From Actinotignum schaalii_C (GTDB lineage Bacteria; Actinomycetota; Actinomycetes; Actinomycetales; Actinomycetaceae): a stretch of 64,000 bases of DNA. This document shows, in pieces, positions 7,925 through 17,356 of the stretch. The DNA is taken from the NCBI RefSeq assembly GCF_034119425.1, contig NZ_JAWUEL010000003.1, positions 39,297-103,296 on the forward strand, read 5' to 3'. Made by a program: the position numbers and the translations under genes. Each line of letters opens with the position of its first letter. Within the stretch, counting starts at the first letter, position 1. The notes under the pieces are model-generated. The model did no database searches. It worked only from the letters and a program-made list of their open reading frames with translations, and was not told the origin of the DNA.

Positions 7925-9514
7925 TTACTGGTAGCTCACGAAGGCCGGGGTCGGCTCCACCTGGGTGTAGGTTTCCTCCGGCGTGAGCATCGGTTTGTCC
8001 TCATCGTAAAAGTTCTTCCAGCCCCACGCCACACCGGCGGGCGCGTGGCTGTGCAAGGTGCGCCAGGTGTCCTGCTTGGCGGGCTGGCTGCCTTGGCCGT
8101 CGGCGTGAATGACCAGCGCGACTTCGGCACGCGACTGGTCAAGCTGATCAACATCGCGCAGCATCTGCACCTGGAACTGGTGCAGGATCACGACTTTCTG
8201 CGGCAGCTGATTCTCCCGCACAAAATCGGCGAGCCACCGCACCGTCTCGTTCACCTCGGCAATCTCCACGTGACCGATGCGCTCAAGCGGGAAATCCTCC
8301 GGGCCCAGGCGCCATTCCGGGTCCAGCGCGATGCCCACATTCGGGTAGCGCAGCAGCTTCTCATAGCGTTTGACCTGCTCAGGGAAGCTGGAACGCCCGG
8401 GCTGGAAATCGAGCACCACGTACTGGCCGTGGCGCGCGGCCGCCTCAATATAGGGCACGAAAATATCCGGATCCCATTCGTGCGAATAATTGCCATCGTC
8501 GCCGGGCTGCCCGGCCGCCACCGTCACGATGAGCTCCATCGCGGGGATCACCGTATCCTCCGTGAGCGCGCGGTACGGCTGGGCATGCGCATCGGCGCGC
8601 GCCGCGGTTTCCTCCACGCCCTGTTCGCCGAGCACCCCGAGCGCGGCCGTGACCGGCGAACCGTAGAGCGCCACGTACCGCTTGCCTTCCAGCACCAACT
8701 GCCCGCCGCCGGGTAGTTCCGTGCCGCTGCGCGCCGCGGCTAACTGCCACGAAAGATCCGGAAGGGCGACGCCGAAACTGGCCACCGCCGCCTCACTTCC
8801 CGCGAGCGCCTGGATAGTTGCACTGCTTGCGCGCGGATCAGGATCGGATGCGACGACGGCGCCACCTGCCGCGCGCACCGTGGCCAGGGTCGCGGGATTC
8901 GCGCCGTCGGTCACGACAGGGAATGACGCGGTGGGGGTGGCCGGCAGGTAGTGGAAATCCGCGGGCGTGGGGTGGGTTGGTTGAGGAGTATCGGTGGACT
9001 GCACGGAGTCCTGGCCCTCCGCGGGAGGGTACTCCTCAGCCTCGCCACCAAGCCAGGCCGGTGCCGCGGTTCCGACCAGGAGAGTACGAGTGACTCCGAG
9101 CCGCTCAAATTCCGCGGCGAGGGCGCTCCCAGCAATCGAGGCTTCGGGCTGAGTTTCCACATTTTCCACCGGGAAAACCGGCACGCCCAAGGATTCGGCT
9201 AGCTTGCCGGCCTCCTCCACGAAGCCCGGGCCGCTCACTACCGCGAGCTGGGCACTGGCGAAAAGCGCAGCGGAGGCGGCAAGAGCTCCTTCCATATCCG
9301 CGGCGGGGAGGACCAGGTCCGCCGCCGGCGCGCGGTGCACGGCGATGGGACCGCGCTCCTCGGCGCTCGGCTCGCCGCTACATGAACTGAGGCTGAGAGC
9401 TAGCACAACGGCCAGCCCGGTGAGCAGGCCAAATGCGGCCGGGTGCGGGCGGCGGGCGGTGTGCGAATCCGTGAATGGCGTGGTGGTGCTGGGTCGACGG
9501 TGACGGTGCGGCAC
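7925..9514 (-). CDS. Large lipoprotein with a CWB2-like N-terminal part; function unknown
   Basis: A 529-residue exported protein starting at a GTG preceded by GAAGGAAGG. A long N-terminal arm leads to the lipobox LSSC (Cys about 45). The following ~200 residues contain alternating segments (LAVVSGPGFVEEAGKLAESLGVPVF; LGVTRTLLVGT) that resemble cell-wall-binding repeat 2 units. The C-terminal half looks like a TIM-barrel-type domain (YVVLDFQPG, NVGIALDPEWRLG, KVVILHQFQ), as seen in uncharacterised actinobacterial surface proteins. A sugar-hydrolase-like fold is possible but no catalytic residues can be assigned. It is probably anchored on the outer face of the membrane. Confidence 0.7.
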   Translation of the reverse strand: MPHRHRRPSTTTPFTDSHTARRPHPAAFGLLTGLAVVLALSLSSCSGEPSAEERGPIAVHRAPAADLVLPAADMEGALAASAALFASAQLAVVSGPGFVEEAGKLAESLGVPVFPVENVETQPEASIAGSALAAEFERLGVTRTLLVGTAAPAWLGGEAEEYPPAEGQDSVQSTDTPQPTHPTPADFHYLPATPTASFPVVTDGANPATLATVRAAGGAVVASDPDPRASSATIQALAGSEAAVASFGVALPDLSWQLAAARSGTELPGGGQLVLEGKRYVALYGSPVTAALGVLGEQGVEETAARADAHAQPYRALTEDTVIPAMELIVTVAAGQPGDDGNYSHEWDPDIFVPYIEAAARHGQYVVLDFQPGRSSFPEQVKRYEKLLRYPNVGIALDPEWRLGPEDFPLERIGHVEIAEVNETVRWLADFVRENQLPQKVVILHQFQVQMLRDVDQLDQSRAEVALVIHADGQGSQPAKQDTWRTLHSHAPAGVAWGWKNFYDEDKPMLTPEETYTQVEPTPAFVSYQ

Positions 9515-9576
9515 AAAACTTCCTTCCTTCGGCGCCTTTACAGGGTAGCGATAATGCGCCGCCCGCGCATCCCCGC

Positions 9577-10299
9577 CTACTCCGAACGTGGCTCCTCGCC
9601 TACTTCCGATTGGTAATCGGCAAGGAGGGCTGCCGCGAAGGCGGCGTCGTCGGAATTAATGGAACGGAGCACGCGGGCCGGAACTCCACCCACAACGCTC
9701 CCCGGCGGGACGTCACGCAGTACCACGGCGCCGGCGCCCACCACGGAATTTTCACCAATGGTCACGCCACCGGCGATGGAGGCACCCATGCCGATCCAGA
9801 CGTTGTTTTCGATGGTGATGGGCCGGCCGTATTCGAGACGGGTGGCGCGCAGAGCTGGGTCGATGGGATGCGAAGCGCAGGACATGGTGACGTGCGGGGC
9901 AATGAGGACCCCGGCGCCGATGCGCACCGGGCACAGGTCCAGGATCACCGCGCCGGTGTTGATAAAGGACCCCTCCCCCAGGCTGATATTCACTCCGTAA
10001 TCGCAGGTGAAGGGGCGCACGATCTGGGAGCCGGCCCCGAAGCTGCCCAGGAGCTCACCCAGGATTTCGGTTGCTCGGGGACTGCCCCAGGCAGCCTCGG
10101 CGTTGAATTCTTCCAGCAACGCGATGGCGCGTTCGCGCACCCGGGCTTGCGTCGGCCCCCAGCGGTAGAGCCGACCTTCCACCATCCGCCGCCATTGCAC
10201 GTCCGCGACTTCATCCGGAATCGGGCAGCGGGAGCGTTCGGGCAGCTCAGCGATGTGCGGGCGGGCAATATGGCGCGGCTTGGCGTTCATTTCGGGCAT
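9577..10299 (-). CDS. Sugar O-acetyltransferase (maltose/galactoside acetyltransferase type)
   Basis: A 240-residue left-handed beta-helix enzyme. An N-terminal helical Mac segment (VQWRRMVEGRLYRWGPTQ, about 34-51) is followed by hexapeptide repeats, including SCASHPID with the catalytic His, then ENNVWIGMGASIAGGVTIGENSVVGAGAVV and the terminal GGVPARVLR. It transfers an acetyl group from acetyl-CoA to the 6-OH of excess sugars for detoxification or export. It stands after the xylFGH terminator, which fits a sugar-overload role, but it appears to be separately transcribed. Confidence 0.85.
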   Translation of the reverse strand: MPEMNAKPRHIARPHIAELPERSRCPIPDEVADVQWRRMVEGRLYRWGPTQARVRERAIALLEEFNAEAAWGSPRATEILGELLGSFGAGSQIVRPFTCDYGVNISLGEGSFINTGAVILDLCPVRIGAGVLIAPHVTMSCASHPIDPALRATRLEYGRPITIENNVWIGMGASIAGGVTIGENSVVGAGAVVLRDVPPGSVVGGVPARVLRSINSDDAAFAAALLADYQSEVGEEPRSE

Positions 10300-10332
10300 T
10301 TTTCTTCCTTAAGTTTGAGGCGCGGGAAAGAT

Positions 10333-10390
10333 GGAAAAGTAGTACGACGACGCCCGTGCGGGGCGAGTAGCGAGCTACCCGCCCCGCACG
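10333..10390 (-). terminator. Terminator of the xylFGH operon
   Basis: An 11-bp stem CGTGCGGGGCG/CGCCCCGCACG (10355-10365 with 10380-10390) encloses a second small stem GTAG/CTAC. In transcript direction it is followed by GGCGTCGTCGTACTACTTTT. Confidence 0.75.
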
Positions 10391-10416
10391 ACCCCGGAGG
10401 AGTGCAATTCCGGAGA

Positions 10417-11676
10417 TTATTTCTTGCGATTAGCAACCATATCGAAAGCGACGGCAAGAATAACCACGAGGCCCTTAATGGACTGCTGCCAGGCAGAATC
10501 AACGTTGAGAATGGAGAGGCCCATATTGAGCACGCCCATAATAAAGGCACCGATAATAGCGCCGGAGAGCCGCCCACGCCCACCGGTGACCGCCACCCCG
10601 CCGATAAAGGCCGCGGCGATGGCATCCAGTTCGTAGCCGTTTCCGGCGGTGGCCACGGCCGCACCCGCGCGCGACGTCGTCACAATACCCGCGAGCGCGG
10701 ACAGCACGCCCATATTGACGAAGACGAGGAAGTCCACCCGTTTGGTGTTGACACCGGAAAGCTTCGCGGCTTCCAGGTTGCCGCCCACGGCGTAGACGTG
10801 CCGGCCGAAAACGGTGCGGTTCATGACGAAGGCGTAAATCATCACGAGCACGCCGATAATAACGAGCACAAGGGGGGTGCCGCCGGCCGAGAGCGAGAGC
10901 ACGTAGGAAACCGCCATAATGCCGACCGCGAGGATGAGATTGCGGATCCAGAAGCTCGCCGCGGATTCGAGCGGGGCTCCCCCGCGCGCCCGGGCCCGAC
11001 GCTTGCGCAGCGCGCTGACCAGCATACCCGCCACGGCCAGCAGACCGATGAGGAGAGTGAGCACATCACAATCGCGCAGGAAGCTCGGGGTGAAGAAACC
11101 GAGCCAATTGGGTAGCGAGCCATTCGCGATGGAGACGAAACCACCGGGCAGGCCGGAAATAGTACGTTCCACCAATACAATGGCCAGGCCGCGGAAAATG
11201 AGCATGCCGCCCAACGTCACGATGAAGGCGGGGATGCCCACGTAGGCAACCCAGAAGCCCTGCCAGCAGCCGATAAGCGCGCCGATAATAAGCCCGGCCA
11301 CCACCGCGACCGGCCAGGACCAGCCCATAGAATCCATCATGAGTGCCACAACACCACCCACGAAAGCCACCACCGAGCCGACCGAGAGGTCAATATGCCG
11401 AGCAATAATGACGATCGTCATACCGATGGTCAAAATAAGCACGTAGGCATTCTGCTGGATCAGGGAGGCCACGTTATTCGGGGCGAGGAGCAGGCCCTTC
11501 GTGAGAACCTGGAAAAGCAAAATAATAATAACGAGGGCCAGCAAAATGCCATACTGGCGTAGGTTAATACCGCCCACTTTGGCGCCGGCGCGGTTGGCGG
11601 TGGCCGGATCCTCGGATTTCTTGGGTGCACGCACCGCGGGAACAGCGCGTGTGGTTACCTCAGGTTTCTCGCTCAT
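10417..11676 (-). CDS. xylH: Xylose-type sugar ABC transporter permease
   Basis: A 419-residue polytopic permease of the ribose/xylose (RbsC/XylH/MmsB) family. About ten membrane helices start near residue 45. The family's ARHIDLSVGSVVAF segment and the cytoplasmic-loop region RHVYAVGGNLEAAKLSGVN, which docks on the ATPase, are clear. The N-terminal 35 residues are polar and Pro/Ala-rich. Its start overlaps the end of xylG by 4 bp, so the two are translationally coupled. It imports D-xylose or related aldoses together with XylF and XylG. Confidence 0.9.
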   Translation of the reverse strand: MSEKPEVTTRAVPAVRAPKKSEDPATANRAGAKVGGINLRQYGILLALVIIILLFQVLTKGLLLAPNNVASLIQQNAYVLILTIGMTIVIIARHIDLSVGSVVAFVGGVVALMMDSMGWSWPVAVVAGLIIGALIGCWQGFWVAYVGIPAFIVTLGGMLIFRGLAIVLVERTISGLPGGFVSIANGSLPNWLGFFTPSFLRDCDVLTLLIGLLAVAGMLVSALRKRRARARGGAPLESAASFWIRNLILAVGIMAVSYVLSLSAGGTPLVLVIIGVLVMIYAFVMNRTVFGRHVYAVGGNLEAAKLSGVNTKRVDFLVFVNMGVLSALAGIVTTSRAGAAVATAGNGYELDAIAAAFIGGVAVTGGRGRLSGAIIGAFIMGVLNMGLSILNVDSAWQQSIKGLVVILAVAFDMVANRKK

Positions 11677-13226
11677 GCTGCCTGTCCTTCCATACGATCA
11701 CCGGCCATGTAGCTCATGAGCTTTTCCTGGCTCGCGTCTTCGCGCGCGAAGCAGCCCGTGACTTTTCCGGCGTTGAGTGTGTAAATGCGGTCGCAGATTC
11801 CCAACAATTCGGGAAGCTCGGAGGAAATCACCAGAACACCCTTGCCCTGGTCCGCTAATTCGTTAATGATTTGGTAGATTTCATATTTCGCGCCGACGTC
11901 AATACCGCGCGTCGGTTCATCCAAAATGAGGAGCTCCGGATCGGTGTACATCCACTTGGAGAGCACCACCTTCTGCTGGTTTCCACCCGAAAGTGAGGAA
12001 ACCAGTGCCCGGTTCGAGGAGGTTTTAATCCGCATTGATTTTCGGTAACCATCCACCACCCGGGTTTCTTCATGTTCATCGATCACACCACCCCGTACGA
12101 GTTTGCGCAGCGCAGCGGAGGTGACATTGAGTTGCACATCCTGGATGAGGTTGAGCCCCAAGCTCTTGCGGTCTTCGGGAACGTAGGCAATACCCGCCTT
12201 AATAGCCTTGCCCACGGTGGAGGTATCGACTTCCTGGCCGTGCATACGCACCGTCCCGGAGATCTTGGTCCCGTAGGAATGCCCGAAGAGGCTCATGGCT
12301 AGTTCGGTGCGCCCGGCTCCCATGAGTCCGGCAATACCCACGATCTCCCCGGCCCGCACGTTAATAGCGGCGCCGTCCACCACTTTCCGCCCGGTATCGA
12401 GGGGATGGTAGGCGGTCCAGTCTTCCACCTCCAGGAGCATCTCCCCCACGTTCGGGGTGTGCTCCGGGTAGCGGTTGGTCAGCTCGCGGCCCACCATATG
12501 GCGGATAATTTCCGCTTCACTAATGGCACCTTCACCCTTCATGGGCCAGGTTCCCACCGTGTGACCGTCGCGAATAATCGTGACGTTATCGGCAATGTCC
12601 GCGATCTCGTTGAGCTTATGGGAAATAATGATCTGGGAAACGCCCTGCGCCTGGAGCTGGCGCATGAGGTTGAGCAGGTGTTCGGAATCGTCATCATTGA
12701 GAGCCGCGGTGGGCTCATCAAGAATGAGCAGCTTGACGTTCTTGGACAGCGCTTTAGCGATTTCTACCAGCTGTTGTTTGCCCACGCCCAGATCCACCAC
12801 TTCGGTGGTGGGGTCGACGTCGAGGCCCACTTTGGCCAGCAGGATCGCGGCGCGATCATTTGTTTTATTCCAGTCGATAGCCCCGAAACGGGTGATCTCG
12901 GAACCGAGGAAAATATTTTCCGCCACCGAGAGGAAGGGCGAGAGCGCCAGCTCCTGGTGGATAATCACGATTCCGGAACGTTCTGAATCCTTAATGGTGG
13001 AGAACGTGACCGGCTCATGATCGTAAATAATCTCTCCCTCGTACGTTCCGTGCGGCCACACGCCAGAGAGCACCTTCATGAGAGTGGATTTCCCGGCGCC
13101 GTTCTCCCCGCAAATCGCGTGGATTTCCCCGCGTTTGACATTGAGAGTCACGTCGTCGAGAGCGCGCACACCGGAAAAGTCCTTGACGATTCCGCGCATC
13201 TCCAAAATATTCTCATCTGAATACAT
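11673..13226 (-). CDS. xylG: Xylose-type sugar ABC transporter, double ATP-binding protein
   Basis: A 517-residue tandem ABC ATPase of the RbsA/XylG/MmsA class. The first half has Walker A GENGAGKSTLMK (about 39-50) and Walker B LLILDEPTAALN. The second has the degenerate P-loop GLMGAGRTEL typical of the class, the signature LSGGNQQKV and Walker B LLILDEPTRGIDVGA. The second nucleotide site therefore keeps its usual class-specific weakening. It energises the XylH channel. It lies 9 bp after xylF. Confidence 0.92.
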   Translation of the reverse strand: MYSDENILEMRGIVKDFSGVRALDDVTLNVKRGEIHAICGENGAGKSTLMKVLSGVWPHGTYEGEIIYDHEPVTFSTIKDSERSGIVIIHQELALSPFLSVAENIFLGSEITRFGAIDWNKTNDRAAILLAKVGLDVDPTTEVVDLGVGKQQLVEIAKALSKNVKLLILDEPTAALNDDDSEHLLNLMRQLQAQGVSQIIISHKLNEIADIADNVTIIRDGHTVGTWPMKGEGAISEAEIIRHMVGRELTNRYPEHTPNVGEMLLEVEDWTAYHPLDTGRKVVDGAAINVRAGEIVGIAGLMGAGRTELAMSLFGHSYGTKISGTVRMHGQEVDTSTVGKAIKAGIAYVPEDRKSLGLNLIQDVQLNVTSAALRKLVRGGVIDEHEETRVVDGYRKSMRIKTSSNRALVSSLSGGNQQKVVLSKWMYTDPELLILDEPTRGIDVGAKYEIYQIINELADQGKGVLVISSELPELLGICDRIYTLNAGKVTGCFAREDASQEKLMSYMAGDRMEGQAA

Positions 13227-13235
13227 GGTGTCCCC

Positions 13236-14354
13236 CTACTCGAGGCCGATCTCGATAGCCGAGTAGTATCCGGAATCCACCAGCTTTTCACGGGCGTTCT
13301 CCGCGTTAATAACCACCGGTTCGAGCAGGTAGGTGGGAACAACCATCATGCCGTTTTCATAGGTTTCGGTGTCGTTGACGGTCACCTCTTCACCCTTGAC
13401 GATCTGGTCTACCATGAGGGCGGCCTGATCGGCGAGCTTGCGGGTATCCTTCCACACGGTCATGGACTGGCGGCCCTTGACGATATTCGTAACATTGGCC
13501 TGGTCCGCGTCCTGCCCGGTAAGAACCGGCCAGGTGTCCTGCGTATAGCCATCCGCGTCGAGTGCCTGGGTGATACCCAGCGCCAGTGCGTCATTGGGGG
13601 CGAGCACCGCATCCACCCGCGTGCCGCCACGGTAGAAGGAATTAAGGCGTGTTTCCATTTCGGCTTGTGCGGTGGGTGCCATCCACGCCTGAATACCGAT
13701 GGACTGCCAATCGGCCACATTCGCGGGCGCTTTACCCGAGGGAACCTTGAGCTGCCCCTTATCGAGGTAAGGCTTGAGCTGATCCCAAGCACCTTCGAAG
13801 AAGTAGCGCGCGTTATTATCGTCCGGGGAACCGGAGAAAGGCTCGAAATTGAAGGGGCCCTTGCCCTGGTCCAGGCCGAGTTCCTTGACGATATATTCGC
13901 CCTGCATCTGCCCCACGCGGTAATTATCGAAAGTCACGTAGTAGGAAACCGCATCGGTATCACGGATGAGGCGGTCATAAGCAATGACCTTAATACCGGC
14001 CTGCTTGGCCTGGGCGAGCACCGGCGCGAGGGCCGAACCGTCAATCGACGCCACAATAATGACCGCCGGGCCTTCGTTAATCATATTTTGTATCTGGGAG
14101 ATCTGCTGCTCCACCTTATTATCGGCGTACTGCATCGAAGTCTTATATCCCATATCCTGCAATTGCTTTTGCAGGTAGTCACCGTCACGCGACCAGCGTT
14201 CCAGGGACTTGGAAGGCATGGAAATGCCGATGGTGCCACCACCGCTGCGACCGTAGTACTCATCGCTTCGCGTGGCGGAGCACCCGGCTGCGGTGGCAAG
14301 CACGAGGAACATCCCCGTGATCATCGCGGTTATTTTCTTCAGGGAAATCTTCAC
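13236..14354 (-). CDS. xylF: Xylose/multiple-sugar ABC transporter binding lipoprotein (XylF/ChvE-like)
   Basis: A 372-residue periplasmic-binding-type protein carried as a lipoprotein (signal peptide ending in TAAGC, Cys about 25). IGISMPSKSLERWSRDGD, the Asn/Asp pair regions YDRLIRDTDAVSYYVTFDN and VDAVLAPNDALALG, and VLTGQDADQANV match the ChvE/XylF sugar-binding sites. Because ChvE-type receptors bind several monosaccharides, xylose is inferred from the neighbouring xylA, xylB and xylR. It is the first gene of the importer operon. Confidence 0.9.
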   Translation of the reverse strand: MKISLKKITAMITGMFLVLATAAGCSATRSDEYYGRSGGGTIGISMPSKSLERWSRDGDYLQKQLQDMGYKTSMQYADNKVEQQISQIQNMINEGPAVIIVASIDGSALAPVLAQAKQAGIKVIAYDRLIRDTDAVSYYVTFDNYRVGQMQGEYIVKELGLDQGKGPFNFEPFSGSPDDNNARYFFEGAWDQLKPYLDKGQLKVPSGKAPANVADWQSIGIQAWMAPTAQAEMETRLNSFYRGGTRVDAVLAPNDALALGITQALDADGYTQDTWPVLTGQDADQANVTNIVKGRQSMTVWKDTRKLADQAALMVDQIVKGEEVTVNDTETYENGMMVVPTYLLEPVVINAENAREKLVDSGYYSAIEIGLE

Positions 14355-14633
14355 CGGAGCCTCCTTGCTCTGTGTGAGAAGTGTTGGGGAACGACGGCGC
14401 AGCTCACGCTATCGTCAATTCGAAAGCGCCTGTATATATGTCCGCGGTGGATTCAGGCGCGGACGGCGCGCGGGCCCGGCAGGCACGGCACACCGGAGTA
14501 GGCGTGGACAATCTGCGCGGTGAGCCCGGCGTGAGGTGGGGGGAGCTGCGGATCGCACCTCACCCCCACCAACCGGGGCACAGTTACAGCCGGGAGATGA
14601 GCTTATATTTGGCAGCTCACCTCCCTGCGGAGC
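14355..14633. promoter_or_regulatory. xylA-xylF intergenic region with a hairpin and leader
   Basis: This 279-bp gap holds a perfect 8-bp hairpin GTGAGGTG/CACCTCAC near 14530-14562 that could terminate or attenuate xylA transcripts. An AT-rich TATATA (about 14432-14440) could serve as a -10 for xylF. A GCGCCGTCGTT motif lies about 30 bp before the xylF start. No copy of the 22-bp XylR operator is present, so xylF may be driven by readthrough from xylA or by another regulator. Confidence 0.4.
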
Positions 14634-15797
14634 TTAGCCAATAAGGTGGCGCATGGCCTGCTGGTAGAGCTCAACGTAGTGGTATTCGCGCGCGGCGAGG
14701 GCTGCGACGTCGAACTTCTCCGCCCGCACATCATCCAGGCTCTCACCTTCGGCCACGGTCGGTTCGGCCAGTTCGGGAACCGAGGCAGCTTCCATGATTT
14801 CCTGGGTGCGTGGGTCGGCACGGAAGGCCTTCGCTTTCTCCGCGAGCATGAGGTACATTTCCATATTCGCGGCCGCGGATTCCCACACGCCTTCCATACC
14901 TTCGGTGCGCGAGGGCTTGTAATCGAAGTGAATGGGGCCCTCGTAGCGCGGGCCGCCATTGGAAAAGCCGTTGACCAACAAATCCACCGTGAAGAAGGCG
15001 GAGGCCAGATCGCCATGGCCGAAGCACTTGTCCTGGTCATAGCGGGGGCCGGCCTGACCGTTGAGGTCGATATGGAAGAGCTTGCCAGCATTGAGTGCCT
15101 GGGCCAGCCCGTGGGTGTAATTGAGGCCGGCCATCTGCTCGTGCCCGGTTTCCGGGTTAAGGCCGACGATATCGCCATTATCCAGCTCGGCAATAATACC
15201 GAGGGCATGGCCGATGGTAGGCAGGAAAATATCACCGCGCGGTTCGTTCGGCTTGGGTTCCAGGCCAATCTTGAGATCGTAGCCCTTCTCCTTAATGTAG
15301 CCGGCTACCGTGTCCAGGCCTTCCTTGTAGCGTTCGAACGCGGCATTGAGATCCTTGGAGGAATCGTATTCGGTGCCCTCGCGCCCGCCCCACATCACGA
15401 AGGTGGTGGCTCCAACTTCCGCGGCCAGATCCACGTTGCGCAGGATCTTCTGGAGCCCGAAGCGCCGGATCGAACGGTCGTTATTGGTGAAGCCGCCGTC
15501 CTTGAAGATGGGGTGGGAGAAGGTGTTCGTGGTGACCATTTCGATGGTCAGGCCATTGGCATCGGCCGCTTCCTTGACCTTGCCAACCCGCTCGGCACGC
15601 TCAGCGTCGCTGGCGTCGAAAGCGAAAACGTCATTGTCGTGGAAGGTGATGCCCCAGGCGCCCAGTTCGGCAAGCTTTTCCGTATAGACCCACGGATCGA
15701 GGGCCGGGCGGGAATCCCCGCCGAAGGGATCGGTTCCGGTCCACCCCACGGTCCACAGACCGAAGGAGAACTTATCTTCTTTTGTAGGCTTTCTCAT
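14634..15797 (-). CDS. xylA: Xylose isomerase
   Basis: A 387-residue class-I (actinobacterial length) xylose isomerase, which interconverts D-xylose and D-xylulose in the cytosol. Seen are GLWTVGWTGTDPFG, the catalytic pair in TFHDND (His53, Asp56), the metal-binding GLEPKPNEPRGD with Glu and Lys, GLNPETGHEQMAG, and FHIDLNGQ with further metal ligands. I chose ATG 15797 because AGGAGTG stands at normal spacing and the protein then begins KPTKEDKFSFGLWT as in Streptomyces enzymes; an ATG 66 bp upstream lies in the operator region. Promoter and operator are at 15831-15873. Confidence 0.97.
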   Translation of the reverse strand: MRKPTKEDKFSFGLWTVGWTGTDPFGGDSRPALDPWVYTEKLAELGAWGITFHDNDVFAFDASDAERAERVGKVKEAADANGLTIEMVTTNTFSHPIFKDGGFTNNDRSIRRFGLQKILRNVDLAAEVGATTFVMWGGREGTEYDSSKDLNAAFERYKEGLDTVAGYIKEKGYDLKIGLEPKPNEPRGDIFLPTIGHALGIIAELDNGDIVGLNPETGHEQMAGLNYTHGLAQALNAGKLFHIDLNGQAGPRYDQDKCFGHGDLASAFFTVDLLVNGFSNGGPRYEGPIHFDYKPSRTEGMEGVWESAAANMEMYLMLAEKAKAFRADPRTQEIMEAASVPELAEPTVAEGESLDDVRAEKFDVAALAAREYHYVELYQQAMRHLIG

Positions 15798-15830
15798 CGT
15801 ATGCACTCCTTTATGCTGATGAACAACTAC

Positions 15831-15873
15831 TTTGTTCACTTCCAAAACTAATTCAGGGAGCATACGGTGTCAA
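15831..15873 (-). promoter_or_regulatory. xylA promoter and XylR operator O1
   Basis: On the minus strand TTGACA (15868-15873), a 17-bp spacer and TAGTTT (15845-15850) form a promoter. A 22-bp operator of the form ATTAGTTTT-N6-RAACAAA covers 15831-15852 and so overlies the -10. The same arrangement is found at xylB. Confidence 0.8.
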
Positions 15874-15926
15874 TAGCTATAAGGTAAATCTCACCCGGAA
15901 AATTTCGTAGCACACCTTGGCTCCCG

Positions 15927-15948
15927 ATTAGTTTTATGCACAAACAAA
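15927..15948 (+). promoter_or_regulatory. Auxiliary XylR operator O2
   Basis: A second copy, ATTAGTTTT-ATGCAC-AAACAAA, sits 75 bp upstream of the O1 operator in opposite orientation, between the xylR stop and the xylA promoter. There is no -35 element at proper spacing, so it may act as an upstream operator for repression by DNA looping. Confidence 0.65.
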
Positions 15949-16011
15949 GTGGGTGCACACTACCGCGGACGGGATAGTGAGGCGAGCGCGGCCCGGGCAA
16001 ACGCGGACTCT

Positions 16012-17205
16012 TTAGGAGAGAACCTGTTCCAACCAGGAGTTGGGATCACTGAGGAAAATCTCAAAATGCTGGAGACAGATCCCAATGGCCGCGGCGGTAT
16101 TCCCGCGTTCATCAACAAGCAATTCGATATCCTTCCAGCGCGATGCCAGCACCCGGTATTTAAGTTCGGAGCGCAGAATCATCTCCAGGCGCGGGTAGAG
16201 AAGGGCGAAGTTGCCCCCGAAGACCACCGTATCGAGATCAAGGAGGTTGAGCGCATTCGCGAGAGCCGATCCGAGGGATACAGCGGCCAGATCAACAGCA
16301 TCTCTCACACCAGCATCCCCGGCGTCGAACCTTTCTATGAGTTCACCCACGCCCGCTTCTCGCGGCAATCCGGCGTTCCGCAAAAGCGCATCTTGACCCA
16401 CGTACTGCTCCAAGCACCCATTAGATCCGCAACCGCAGCGCGGCCCGGAGCGTTCCACGCACATGTGGCCAAATTCCCCGGCCCAGCCGTGCGTTCCTTC
16501 AAATACCGATCCCCCGGCAACGACGGCGGCGCCGATACCCACCTCGCCGGAAACATAAATAAAATCGCGGGTGGCCGAGAGAGCCCCGGGACGCTGGTAG
16601 AGCACCCCGTACGCGGCAGCATCCGCTTCGTTGACAACGATCACCCGGCCGAGAGCCCCGATTGTAGTACTCAGCTGACCCGCTATATCAACATCAGCCC
16701 AGCCGAGATTCGGGGCGGTCACCACGACGCCGCGGCTGCGATCCACCAAGCCGGGAACACACAACCCCGCCCCCAGAACGGTGGTGCTGCGCGGTCGGGA
16801 CCAGCGCCCCAGCATCTCACCAAGCATCTCACAGATGAGCTGCGGGGAGGCCTGGCGGGAATCGCGCTGATCCACCGCGGTAAAAAGGATATTGCCGGCC
16901 AGGTCCATGACCACGACAGAAAGGTAGGCGAGGTTCACTTCCATGCCGATCATCACCATGGTCCGCCCCTTCGCGATCAGGGGATTAGCGGGCCGACCCA
17001 CGTGCGGGCGCACCGGGGGCAGCTCCTCAATGAGATTGACCTCCAAGAGGTAATCGACAAGGCGGGACACGGTAGCCCGGGTGAGACCGGTACGGGTGGC
17101 GAGCTGGGCGCGCGAGGGCGGTTCCGGACTATCCAAAACGGACGCCAGCACCGTTTTGGTGTTTTCCACCCTCAAACTCTGCGGTGTTTTCCCAGTTTTG
17201 GTCAC
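16012..17205 (-). CDS. xylR: ROK-family transcriptional repressor of xylose genes
   Basis: A 397-residue ROK protein. The N-terminal winged helix (about 15-75, with PPSRAQLATRTGLTRATVSRLVDYLLE) binds DNA. The ROK sugar-binding domain follows, with the signature GWAGEFGHMCVERSG and the zinc-type cluster CGCGSNGCLEQY (three Cys; the fourth ligand is the preceding His). No intact ATP-dependent kinase loop at the start of the domain is evident, as expected for repressors. It lies between xylA and the divergent xylB and is the natural ligand for the three matching operators. Xylose would release it. Confidence 0.88.
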   Translation of the reverse strand: MTKTGKTPQSLRVENTKTVLASVLDSPEPPSRAQLATRTGLTRATVSRLVDYLLEVNLIEELPPVRPHVGRPANPLIAKGRTMVMIGMEVNLAYLSVVVMDLAGNILFTAVDQRDSRQASPQLICEMLGEMLGRWSRPRSTTVLGAGLCVPGLVDRSRGVVVTAPNLGWADVDIAGQLSTTIGALGRVIVVNEADAAAYGVLYQRPGALSATRDFIYVSGEVGIGAAVVAGGSVFEGTHGWAGEFGHMCVERSGPRCGCGSNGCLEQYVGQDALLRNAGLPREAGVGELIERFDAGDAGVRDAVDLAAVSLGSALANALNLLDLDTVVFGGNFALLYPRLEMILRSELKYRVLASRWKDIELLVDERGNTAAAIGICLQHFEIFLSDPNSWLEQVLS

Positions 17206-17356
17206 GCCCCCAACCTCTCTGCCTGCTCAACCTTTACACACTCGCCCCTCGTGCATCTCATTTATCATAGTGGAGCCGCGCCGATGATTGCGGGGCCCGT
17301 GCAGGCGCGGGGCAGAGCCACACCACCGAATGCGGGCCGGAGCATAACAGAAACCC

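Noticed and set aside
9475..11115. Open frame of 546 codons on the + strand
   Set aside because: It runs against the acetyltransferase and xylH, both with clear family motifs. Composition is His/Gly/Arg-rich, as expected for a shadow.
15927..15948. XylR operator O2 as a promoter of its own
   Set aside because: No -35 element stands at a usable distance, and nothing is encoded downstream in that direction before the xylR antisense strand.
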